This document shows, in pieces, positions 33,732-45,400 of a stretch of 64,000 nucleotides of DNA. Under the pieces are notes generated by a model, which was not told the origin of the DNA, ran no database searches, and saw nothing but the letters and a program-made list of their open reading frames with translations. Made by a program: the position numbers and the translations under genes. This DNA is from Tethya wilhelma (Eukaryota; Porifera; Demospongiae; Tethyida; Tethyidae): contig CAXIPT010000006.1 of NCBI GenBank assembly GCA_964030475.1, forward strand, positions 2,288,817 through 2,352,816, written 5' to 3'. Position 1 is the first letter of the stretch; each line of letters opens with the position of its first letter.

Positions 33732-36700
33732 TCAGAATTCTGTGTTTTCATAAGCCAGACATCTTTTAGTTTGTGGTGAACTTGATTGAATGACATTACG
33801 TATATCGTTATTAACTTCTTCATAGATCTCTTCGTTGCTATTGTCTGTTTTGTTCTTGTTTGGGATTCTTTCATTTTCAGAGTTATCTATGTGATAATTA
33901 TAGTTATTGATTGAATATGCACATTTGAGAATACCATTCAACTTTTAATTTTAAGTTACCCATGCTCTTGTCAGTATATTGTGAAAGTTTCATTTTTGTC
34001 TTGAATCTAGAAACCCTGTATGTTCATTGGTGAATATAATATGGTCATTGTAGATGTAAAATTTGCAAAAAGTTATGGGTGTGCATGGCTATAGATAACT
34101 GTTGGTTTAATAACTTGTAATGTGGGCATAAGTATTCAATAACTAAAACCTGTTGACTCCAATGATTATGATCAGAATTGCAAGAATTAGAGCAACAACA
34201 ACTATGAGAGTAGCCATCACTCCAGCAATAACAGTAGTCTGTTTATTCCCCTCACCAGCACCTAAATGGGTTAATATTGTTTTTTTTAAGATTTATTTTT
34301 GTAAACTAATGCTCATAACTTTACTTTGTTGCACGTTTGCAAAAGGTCCCACTCCAATGTTGCTTATGGCTGCCACTCTAAGCAGATAGCTAGAGCTAGG
34401 ATCAAGATTAGTGGCTGTGTAGGTTCCACCATTATCTAATCCACTAACATCAACTGTTGTAATGGTTGCCAAGGTGTTGCCACGTGTAGAGTCAGCATTT
34501 ATGATGTACTGTGTGATAAGTCCATTTCTATGGATACAATCCACACTACCCCAAGATATGGTCACACTGGTGGAGGTGGAGTTGATGATGGTGAGGTTTT
34601 GAGGAGCTCCAGACGGAACTATAAATAAAAATTAATGTGGATGGAAATTGGTTGAATAATGCATGATACACATTTTTGCTTACCTGTTGAATTTGTTGAT
34701 ACTTCAAGAGAGGAAGATACATTATAAAGAACACCTTTGTGACCTGTTACAGTAATGGTATACACACTGTAAGCTTCCAAATGGAGAGTGGTAGTATAGG
34801 GTCCTTCTCCCTCAGCTCTCACTGTCACATTGCCTTCATCTTGAAATGAGCTACACTGTCCATCTCTTCCATTCAAGCGACGATAAGACACAACATATTC
34901 ATCAACTGCCAATCCTCCTTCTGGTTGGTTCCAGGTGACTTGGACTGATGTGATGTTAGCTAGTTCAACCACTGAAGAAACGTCAGCAGCAATAATGCCT
35001 GTATTGAAGCAGTTATAACCCAATAATTTGTTCATGTTAATTCAGGCACTTACCTTTTGTTTCAACAGCATGAGTAATGGCTGGATTTCGAAGGGAAAGA
35101 ACAGATGGTAGATTCAAAAAATTAAAATGTGATAAAACTGTGACTTTGTACGTGGCCCATAAAGAGATATTTTGAAGAATATATTCTGTGATACTTTCTT
35201 CAGTGATGTTCACAGCTTGACTGGCTTCACAAGCATGTGGTAGGCACTTCATGTAGCGAATTTCATATGCAATGAAAGTACTTGGTGTTAGAAAGTCTTG
35301 CTGATGTGTTGAAGTCCAAGAGACAATGATAGTTGAAAAATCTTCGGACCGCATCAAAAACACATTAGGATGATTGATAACTGCATGGAAGAATTAATAA
35401 CATTCAGGGAATTATTGGTTCAGCATTATAAGAGTACACTAACTAACTATACCTTGAACAATAACCATGTTTGATGTAACAGGTGTTATTGTCCTATCAT
35501 TAGTCACACTAACTTGATACATTCCTGAGAGTCTTCCTCTCACTGTCAAGATGTTGTCATAGTTTCCAGCTGTGAATAGCCCACTAATTGGAGAATCAGG
35601 CACAACCCTTTGTGCTTGTGTGTAGTGATCACGGTCTCCAAGAGATGAGATGTCAACTCCATCTCTTGTCCAAGTGACAAATGTAGCTGGTCCTCCAGTG
35701 GTTCTGAAGGTGAGGGTGAACTCCACTGGGTCTTCACTCACCAACAAGTACTGTATATTTGACCTGGATGAAAGTGTTCCTGTGATTTATCAAGAGAAAG
35801 GATTCATGGATTACCATTGTCAATAGCAAGCTTATAGCTCACCATTAACACTACTTGTTAATGATGAGTACACTCCAATGTACTTGGTCCTCTCCACCCC
35901 ATTAGAGTCAGGGATCACACATCTCCAGATTCCATTTAGTACATTAAGTCGATTGTTGTCTGACTCTCTGTTACGGAAGACATAAACTGTTTGTCCATCT
36001 CGTCTAACTCCTACAATATAGTTAGGTCGATCAATTTGGCGAGGAATATTGCTAGTTGTATGACTATATTGCCAAATTCCAACACTACTTGGATTCCCAA
36101 GTGCATTATTGAAATCATGACAACACCCAAAATAGAGTGTACTACACTCCAGTCCCACTGTGAGATTCATTCCAGTAGGATCAATTCCAATATCCTCAGT
36201 AGTCACCAGTCCATGGTTAGGAATCACTCTGTCTCCTAGACCGATCCTAATACCATCATCTACATACATTACATCAGTTTTAACTTTAAAGATTACTAGT
36301 TCAAAAATAGTTATTATTATACCTATTGATATTGCTGCACATGGTCCCATGCCAAATTCATTTACCGCAGAAACGGTGAAGACATAATTTTCTAGATCTT
36401 GAGCTTGAAGTTCAACAGCAGTGTATTGTCCATCATCATAATGTGATTCATATACAAGTAAAGTGGCATTGTTTTCAATCTCAAATGTACCAGCTCGACG
36501 TAGGCCATATTTTATGACGTAATGAGTGATGAGTCCATTTCTATGGATACACTCCACACTGTCCCAAGATATGGTCACACTGGTGGAGGTGGAGTTGATG
36601 ATGGTGAGGTTTTGAGGGGGTCTTGATGGAACTTGAATCAATTAACATACAAAAATAATATTAGCATAAAATGTATATCAGATTCCAATAGATAATATCT

Positions 36701-38512
36701 CGTACCTGTTGAATTGGTTGTGATGTTAAAACCTGTTACATTGTTAAAGGCCAGGATACTATTCCTGGCAGTAAGCTCACATTCGTACACACTGTAAGCT
36801 AGTAAGTGGAGAGTGGTAGAATAAGGTCCTTCTCCTTCAGCTCTCACTGTCACACTGCCTTCATCTTGAAAGGAGCTACACTGTCCATCTCTTCCATTCA
36901 AGGGACGATAAGACACAATATATTCATCAACTGCCAATCCTCCTTCTGGTTGGTTCCAGGTGACTTGGACTGATGTAATGTTGGCTAGTTCAACCACTGA
37001 AGAAAGCTCAGGAGGTAAAACACCTAAAAATTAATGAAGTTAGCTCTCATGGGTCATAATCTTTGCATAATCTTTACCTTCTGTCATGATCATTATCCCA
37101 TCTAGGTGTAAGCCTTTCAGTCCATAAAAGTAGAAGTGGTTAGTCCTATTCACTAAAGAAATGCTAAACTTGTAAGTAGCCCACTGAATCACACCGGTCA
37201 ATTCATATTGAGTGATGACAGAGTGGGCAATCATTACTACTTGTGGTTGACCACACCCAGTTTCTTCTCCCAGGGGGCATACTCTATACTGAATCTCATA
37301 TCCATCAAAGAATCTTGAGACAATTGAACTGTCCCTTACTGTCCAGGAAATGGTTATATCTCCATCTATTGCAGACTGCATTGCTGAGACCCCAGTGATG
37401 ACAGCTTGTGGATAATCTGTATTTAAGTGTCATTGTGACAGTCATGCATGTTTTAAGTTCTATACATACCTAACACTGTGATGTTAGCAGTAACAGGTGT
37501 TGTTGTCCTATTATTAGTCACACTGACTCCATACACTCCCGAGAGTCTTCCTCTCACTGTCAGAATGTTGTCATAGTTTCCATCTCTGTATGTCCAACCA
37601 TTTGATCTATCCGGTCTTACAATCTGTGATGTTGTATAGCTATCATCTCCAAGAGATGAGATTCCAACTTCATCTCTTGTCCAATTGACAAATGTAGCTG
37701 GTCCTCCAGTGGTTCTGAAGGTGAGGGTGAAACTCTGACTTGCTGAAATTTCATTAAACTGGATAGTCCCCGAGAATACAGTTGACAATGAACCTGCATG
37801 AATAATTATTGGAACATTATTATAGTGAACTTTGAACACTCCTTAGATTCATTTGCAATGCTGCTCACCATAACTGCTCATTGAACTTGAATAAATTCCT
37901 ATATACTTGGTATGCTCAGTTCCATTGGAATCAGGAATCTGACATCTCCAGATTCCATTGAGTACATTAATTCGATTAATATTACCTGCACTATTACGAA
38001 AGAGATAAACTGCTTGCCCATGTCGTGTGATTCCAGTTATAAAGCTAGATCCATGGACTTGACGAACAACATAATACATAGTGTGGGGATATCTCCAACT
38101 TCCGACACCACTTGGATCCGTGCCATCTAACACAAAATCAGTAACTGCATAGTCTGAGCAGCAGCCACTGTAGTTAGTGCTACACTTTAGTCCTGCTGTT
38201 AGATTCATTCCAGTATCATCAATTCCAATATCCTCAGTAGTCACCAGTCCATGGTTAGGGATCTCCCTGTCTCCTAGATTGATCCTAATACCATCATCAT
38301 CTGGCATATGCATGCATGTGTAAGTCATTGAGTGATCTACCAGTGTACACCATGCATAATATTATGCATGTATATATGTAGCTGTGGGTAGTGCTCATGC
38401 TGATCTATAAGTACGTGCCATTGTTACCTTGACTGTGACTGTAGTTGAACACACCAATAAGAATGATAAGAGCCACCAGCACACTCTGATTCATTGATTC
38501 AGAACCCCTCAT
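33732..38512 (-). CDS. Gene H: two-module Ig-Ig-FN3x3 receptor with IYEEV tail
   Basis: Exons: signal peptide 38512-38428 (a second in-frame ATG at 38494 gives a shorter, typical leader ending NYSHSQ); module 1 Ig1 38300-37869, Ig2 37793-37470, FN3-A 37416-37078, FN3-B 37023-36706, FN3-C 36631-36323; module 2 Ig1 36259-35843, Ig2 35779-35453, FN3-A 35380-35054, FN3-B 34998-34684, FN3-C 34618-34325; TM 34261-34150; short 34015-33960; tail 33886-33732. All phases agree; 1263 residues from 38494. The tail is divergent: EEIYEEVNNDI is close to pYEEI, and LAYENTEF ends with a YxN site. A TATA-like ATATATAAAC lies near 38532. This is a full internal duplication of the basic ectodomain. Confidence 0.87.
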
Positions 38513-39139
38513 ATTTGTACAGTTGTCAAAAAAATATATAAACTGACATGCAGAGCTATTATTGTAAATTTTCAGCTTTTTCTTGCATTGCATTTAAAGA
38601 TTTTTCAAGATGCATAAGAATAAACAGTTTATTAATTAGTTCATAGTGATGAATGCATCTATTTGCTATAACAACAAACGTACTTTAAGTTATTAATACT
38701 TCTTGATTTGTATGGGTGAAAAAATGATAGTATGCATAGCTATATGTATAGAATTCGAAAGAGTAAAGGTAGCTGAACTTTATGTGCGGCCACTGCATAA
38801 GCTGGAAAAGAAACACTGGTTCTTAAACACATACTAGTCACTGGCTCAGTAGTAAATTGATCAACTTCATGGAACAGAAATTGTAATACGTTGATCGAAT
38901 TATAGAGGGCACGTGCATGCTTGACTCTTAATTGAATTTTTGTCGTAGCAAAGTTTGTACAAGGTTAGCTTAAGTAAACATATTATATTAAACAGAATAA
39001 TCACACATGCATATGCTAGAAATTATTACTGATAACAGAAACACCTTATACTATTGTTTTTGTAATGTTTCTAAGAACTCCAAACACTAAATAACTTGAT
39101 GCATGCACAAACAACTGTTTATCAAAATTAATCAGCAAA
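38513..39139. other. Intergenic region; possible tail-exon relic
   Basis: AT-rich. Around 38790-38830 the minus strand encodes SFPAYAVAAHK, which recalls the CPAYE end of receptor tails, but no exon borders could be confirmed. Otherwise nothing recognised. Confidence 0.3.
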
Positions 39140-39946
39140 TCACACTCCCTGAAAGTTAGCATAAGTATCGAATGAGTCCAGGTACGTCAACACAGCATTG
39201 AATACCAGGTGATATTGCTCCTGCAAAACAAACACAAACAAGATCGTAAAATTTATAAACACACTTTTAGAGGATTGTACTACATCCAATGTCTGATCAT
39301 TAATGCATCAGCAGCATGTATAAGTAGCCCTTGGTGTTACATTCCAAGGAGCTTCTCCGCAAATATTAATTTATGTTACAGTCATCATTTAACTTTTGTT
39401 ACTTAGTATTAATTTTTTATAGAGAATTGTAAAGAGGGGAGCTATAATGTTAGGTATTTGCAAGCATGAGGTAGCATACCACGTTGAGAACAGCTCCTGG
39501 TTTTTGCACCCTTAGAGCTTTGATGACTTGGAAGACATCCACCACTCCTTCGGTCTTACATCTCTCTATGGTGGACATGATGGCACAGAACATGGAACTA
39601 CGACCAACAGTGTCACTGAGAGGAAAGAGAAAGAAAGATTGATAAAAACTTTTCATGCTTAAATGTAACCAAAAATTAATAAATAGCTGTGATTCATGAG
39701 TTCTGAATCATGATGATAGTCTTCCTTAAGCTAGTTCCGAATCATGAAATTAAGTCTTTCTTCAAGCTACCCACTCACTGGCAGTGCACTAGTATGGGGT
39801 TGTTTCCAGTTCTTCTCTGAGCTATTGAGACATTCTCAATGACATCAGTGATGGACTTGAGGTTGGAACACTGTCCACTCACATCCCAGTTGGTGATGTG
39901 GAACTGAGTCACTTGCTGAGGGTCATTCTGTATGATTTGAAATCAG

Positions 39947-39985
<39 letters not shown>

Positions 39986-41245
39986 CGATGGTAATTCAAG
40001 TTTATATTCAATACATTCTGTTCCTATTCGGGGGTATATACCTTTTTCATTTTGACACTCAGCTTTCTAATGGTGTGCCCCGGGCATTCTTCCTGGTCTA
40101 AGAGGACCACGTTGAACTCTCCATATTTCATCTCCCCACTCTCGGGCCAATAACGATAGCAAGACTCCTGTACACAATTACACTCATGATCATCATATGA
40201 CAATCACTCAAACATTCACGAGGAATCAATAATGCTGAAAGGAAAAAAATCTTCAGATCTAGTAGGACTTAAACCCAGATTTTTCGCTTTTATAGCTGAA
40301 TTCTCTCACCACTGGGCTACTAAAACTCATAGGCATTGGAGCAGAGAATAGCACCAGACTATTATTCATAGACACTAGTCCAGATTTTAAGACTCACGTG
40401 TAATCATCATGCTAAGATAATCTATTGTCTCTGTTTACTTACCTCGCCATTTTCTACAAAGTCGGAGCACATGACGATGACCCCACACTTCCTGTCACTG
40501 ACCACCTTCCAGAAGTTCCTCACAGTGGACTCCATTGGACCCTCGGCTATGATGTAAGCCCTCTTCTGCTTGTACCCCTGTATGAATGTGTGTATGAATG
40601 CATGTATGTGCACATGCCCAGGTGCTTGAATATGTAAGTAACCACAATTTTTTTATGAGTAGTAGTAGTTGGTAAAGGTATGCAGATTGAAAAGCTAGAA
40701 ACTTAACTCACATCAACATTGGTGGCATTGATGTAGTCAGGGAATTCCCCTTTCAAAACCACACGGTGATTTTCAGCTAAAAAGCAAGAGAACAAACAGT
40801 ATTACCTTTTCCATGCACTTTGCCATGATAACAATCTACAATGATCGTGAATTTCTGCTTACTTGGTAGGTAGTCTTTTCTACGATTCTTGTCTGGATGC
40901 CTGAGAGCAGTTGGGCAGCGAATCTGGCTTGGATTAGGTGTCACTTGAGCCAATACCTATAAAAATTATTATCAGATCATGAATCAAAAGGATATTCGTG
41001 GAATATCTATGTATAATCTTGCTATGAAAAACATTAGCTGGCTAGGAACATAAACATTTAAACTGTAAAGGAATCAGTATTTTGTTTTGGTTTACTTCAA
41101 ACTGCATCTGTAGTGCAGTCTTCTTTGTGCTCGAGTCGACCTTTTCCATCTTCATGAGTGCGCCCCTCACATTAGCTGCATCAATCTGTGTATCTCCACA
41201 TGTCATAGTCTCGAGAATGGCATCATGAATAAACATGAACTGGTC
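39140..41245 (-). pseudogene. Phosphatase fragment I: last D1 exon plus complete D2
   Basis: Eight exons match the 3' end of gene C: 41245-41096 ([12 protein letters not shown], end of D1), 40956-40863, 40776-40712, 40577-40443, 40167-40042, 39927-39779, 39615-39480, 39220-39140. All are open with conserved splice sites and phases. D2 has the same degenerate HCHDTVGR and NWDVSGQ motifs. The rest of D1, including the catalytic exons, is absent: upstream lies a truncated receptor (K'). Three exons are almost base-identical to gene C while neighbouring exons and introns are not. It may be the displaced 3' end of gene L or a dead duplicate. Confidence 0.8.
39949..39979. repeat. (AC)n microsatellite
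   Basis: About 15 AC units in an intron of phosphatase fragment I. Confidence 0.9.
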
Positions 41246-41554
41246 CTGTTGGAACAAACAAGGCAGTGCATTAGATAGAGAGTTTGGAATGACAACACTA
41301 TTGTTTATTTGAAAGATTCAAAGACCAAATATATCATTACGTTTTCCTTTTTGAGTAAGTATATACACAATTCACAAATGGATTCTCTAGGGAAAGCAAT
41401 GCCTGCATGTCTTTACAATGTATTGGCAGTGTAAACAAGCAGGTGAGTTAGGAATAGCTTTCTATTTGGATTGTGGACATCTACTAAAGATTTGTTTTCA
41501 TTAGATAATGATGTTGAAATGGGTGAATAGTGCCTATAAAGATAAACAAGCACT

Positions 41555-41556
<2 letters not shown>

Positions 41557-41643
<87 letters not shown>

Positions 41644-41655
41644 TGTGTGTGTGTA
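41557..41655. repeat. (TG)n microsatellite
   Basis: Long TG tract with two interruptions, between fragment I and K'. The matching tract in K (48847-48893) is shorter. Confidence 0.9.
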
Positions 41656-41714
41656 TCTTCCAATCAATGTTTACAGAAAACAATTTAATCTGAGATTCTA
41701 TGAACAGTAAAAAC

Positions 41715-42143
41715 CTTTCTGAGTTTCCATAACAACAAATGGTCCCACACCATTGCTGTTGACAGCTGCCACCATCACATGATAGTTAGAAGAGGCATTG
41801 AGACCAGTTGCTGTGTACATACTGCTTCCACCAGCTACTGAGTTGAGGTTATCAATGAGCACTGCCTTCATTCATGACTGCATGCCCTTGGGATCATCTA
41901 TTGAAGTAAACACCAAAAAATTATAGTTTGTTACTAGTCCGTTTCCGCTGTGGATACACTCAACACTGTCCCAAGATATGGTCACACTGGTGGAGGTGGA
42001 GTTGATGATGGTGAGGTTTTGAGGGGCTCCAGATGGAACTACATTGTTTGACAACAATAATCTTGATGCTTACCTTGGCTCTCACAACTGCTAATGAAGA
42101 CAGCCACTACAATAGTGTTAATGATGTGAACTGAACTAGTCAT
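41715..42143 (-). pseudogene. Gene K': signal peptide plus FN3-C, truncated and with an in-frame stop
   Basis: Signal peptide 42143-42074 (23 residues, ending SSCESQ) splices to one FN3-C exon 42038-41715. The exon keeps its frame (324 bp), but relative to gene J it has a 12-base gain (near 41870) that introduces TGA. The TM exon is cut at about 41508. K carries the same stop, so the lesion predates the duplication. Confidence 0.8.
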
Positions 42144-42243
42144 AGCCCACTATTTAGCATTTAGGTTTATTATTGGTAGACTGCATGGGAGTAAAGTAGC
42201 TGACTTAACTTAATTGTAGACTCTAGTGGGTGTGTCAATCATA

Positions 42244-42263
42244 GGAAATTTTCCCACTTCCTG
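42244..42263. promoter_or_regulatory. kappaB-ETS composite site upstream of K'
   Basis: GGAAATTTTCCC followed directly by ACTTCCTG, 101 bp from the start codon, with GGGTGTG (CACCC box) just upstream. Same block as genes C, J, K, L and M. Confidence 0.5.
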
Positions 42264-42478
42264 TGCTCAGCTGAGGAGGTGACCATTACCATACAATAAT
42301 GAACTACTTAATAATTGGAATGAAAGACATGATAATTCACACACAATGTACAAGTATCTATGCTAAAAATTCCCACACATGCAGTTGTGTCAGTCTATAT
42401 CTGGACAATATGATTTGGACATGCATGACATAATAATTATTTCTGTTATAATTATTGTACATCTTTGGATTGTGAGTT

Positions 42479-45400
42479 TCAATTTGTTTTGGTGACCTCA
42501 TAAGCTGGACAAGTCTCCATCTCCATGGGGACAGTCTTTGTTGGCTGAGAAGAGAGGTGTATTTCATCGTAGACAGCCTCACTTGGTTTGCTCTGTGATT
42601 CTACCACATCATACTCAGTAGGTGACTGTTCACCTATAGTGTTTTGTATCCAGTTTAACATAACAAAATTGAAAAATTATTTTATGCTGATTACCCACAC
42701 TATGGCCATGTATGAATAAGCATAAAAATTAATCACTATGAGTTTTTCTCGCATAGTAACTGTCTATAACTTACCTTTAGTAGTTTTACGATCTTGTGTG
42801 TTTCGACAAATCCTAAATAATTATTTTTATAACAATCATGTCACTATACTTAATGGTAATTATTAGTCATAAACTATTATTCTGGTACATAATTGTATAT
42901 ATAGGACAGGTGCATACCAAATGGTTATTATGGCTCCATAAGTGACAGTGATGATGATGAGTAGAAGAACAATCGCTGACACCATCCCAGCTGTTAAAGC
43001 AGATGTGGATGTACACGATGCCACAGACGTTGAAGTGGGTGAACTAGTGCCTATAAAGATTAAACAAGCATTTTATTTGTGTACGTGTTTGTCTGCCATT
43101 GCCTAGTAAACAAAGTTTTAATAGGCTAATTGCTGGTTACTGGATGGGTGGAAGTATTAGCTCATCAGGGGTCAATGGCAAACAAACTATAGTTGCATGC
43201 GTGTCCTTAAGCGAGCGCACTTGACCATCCATCGATCGAGTACACTCCACTTAAGGGTCATGCAGCTATAGTGTGTGTGTGTGTGTGTGTGTTTGCGTGT
43301 GTGCATGTGTGTGTGCGTGTGTGTGTGTGTGTGTGGGTGTGGGTGTGGGTGTTTGTGTGTGTGTGCGTGTGTGCTCTATGCATGTATGTATGAGTTAAAA
43401 AATGATTATCTTTATTGTTATTGCTGCTATAGTAATTATTCCTGTTAAACTTTCTTAGGGTGTGCATACAACCATTAAGTTGATTGTTGACATAATATAG
43501 AATTTGACTAAACTAACCATTCAATGTTTACTTTATACAGGTAGATTCAACAAACAGTATAAACAACCTTTTGTAGCTCCCACAACAGAAAATGGTCCCA
43601 CACCAATGTTGTTGACAGCTGCCACTTTAAATTGATAGCTATAAGAGGCATTGAGACCAGTTGCTGTGTACATAATATTATTGCTTCCACCAGCTACTGA
43701 GTTGAAGTTATCAATGAGCACTGCCTGACTGTCCTTAGGATCATCTGTTGAAGTAAACACCAGAAAATAATTAGTTATGAGTCCATTTCTATGGATACAC
43801 TCAACACTGTCCCAAGATATGGTCACACTGGTGGAGGTGTAGGTGATGATGGTGAGGTTTTGAGGGGCTCCTGATGGAACTGCACGAATGAGGGAGATCA
43901 CTCATGGTAAGGAAAGAGAAAGCCTGAGAACAAGGCTAATTAAATAGTTAAAGTATCAATTTATTGTGTTTACAGGCTTTTTTGTTTGTTTGTTTTTCAT
44001 AAAATTAATGCTATTTCATAGGATCAAACCTAGATATTAATTACATACTTACGTGTTGAGTTCGTTGTAAATTGAATTCTATTAGAAGCACTGTTGAGTT
44101 CATTAGTTCTGCTAGCTATAGTTACAGCATAGACACTGTAGGCTTCCAAATGAAGGGTTATGTTCATCACTGATGGTCTCTCAGCTCTCACTGTCACAAT
44201 ATCTTGATCTTGAAATGAGCTACAGAGTCCATCTCTTCCATTCAAGCGACGATAAGATACAACATATTTGTCCACTGCCAATCCTTCTTCTGGTTGGTTC
44301 CAGGTGACTTGGACTGATGTGATGTTAGCTAGTTCAACTATTGAAGAAATTTCAGGAGGTAGAACATCTAAAAGAAATAACAAATTGTGCATTCTGTCTG
44401 AGTTCAAAACCTAGACGTGTACTATAATTATTTTTGTGTAGTGAATATATTCATAGTTCATAGTATATAGCTATATTATGTGTTGATGTAGTAAATGATT
44501 GTTTTACCTATGTTTTCAGACATTGTAGTGATCGCTCCAACAGTTTCAAATATTACAGAACTGAAACTTCCTACACCAACATTGTTTACAGCAGCAACTA
44601 AAAACATGTAATTCTTGATAGGATCGAGCCCAGTAGCCACGTAAGAACCACCTTCACTTGGCTCAGTACTATTCACGGCGATATTTATTTGGTTGAATAT
44701 TTCATCGATTGGTCCGTATTGTATGATGTAATGAGTGAGGAGTCCATTTCTATGGATACACTCCACACTGTCCCAAGATATGGTCACACTGGTGGAGGTG
44801 GAGTTGATGATGGTGAGGTTTTGAGGGGGTCCAGATGGAACTACTTCCAGGAATAATGAGAACACAATAATAACAAGCATAAAGTGAACTGTATATGCTT
44901 TGCAGATAGCTAGTACTATACCTGATGAGTTTGTTTGAAACTGTAAATCACTTGAAACATTGCTTATAGCATTCGTTCTGCCAATGACATTAACAACGTA
45001 GACACTATAAGCCTCTAGGTGTAGAGTGGTAGTATAGGATCCTTCTCCTTCAGCTCTCTCTGTCACATTGCCTTCATCTTGGAATGAGCTACACTGTCCA
45101 TCTGTTCCATTCAAGCGACAATAAGACACGACATATTCATCAACTGTCAATCCTCCTTCTGGTTGGTTCCAGGTGACTTGGACCGATGTGATGTTAGCTA
45201 ATTCAACCACTGACGAAATCTCAGGAGATAAGACACCTGTAATTATACATTAAACCCATGCACAATAAACCTGCATAATTATTGCATATGTCACTGCAAA
45301 GAAATTTTCATTGTAGCTAGTGTAGCAGTGAAAATTATATTAAATACCTAGTATTGTCACGTTGTGGTCATTAGATACCAATGTCCAAGGTAGTACTACA

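Larger units (their letters stand above)
41508..42866. repeat. Segmental duplication, left copy
   Basis: Matches 48804-50087 closely, apart from different TG-repeat lengths. It contains K' and the tail and short exons of gene J. Its left border lies inside the former TM exon of K' (GATGTTGAAATGGGTG). Confidence 0.85.

Noticed and set aside
38780..38840. Receptor tail exon near 38.8 kb
   Set aside because: Only about ten residues resemble the CPAYE end; no acceptor or upstream exon could be tied to it.
41413..43467. ORFs encoding long His-Thr or Cys-Val repeats
   Set aside because: They are translations of TG/CA microsatellites; similar ones occur at 10452, 48611 and 54463.
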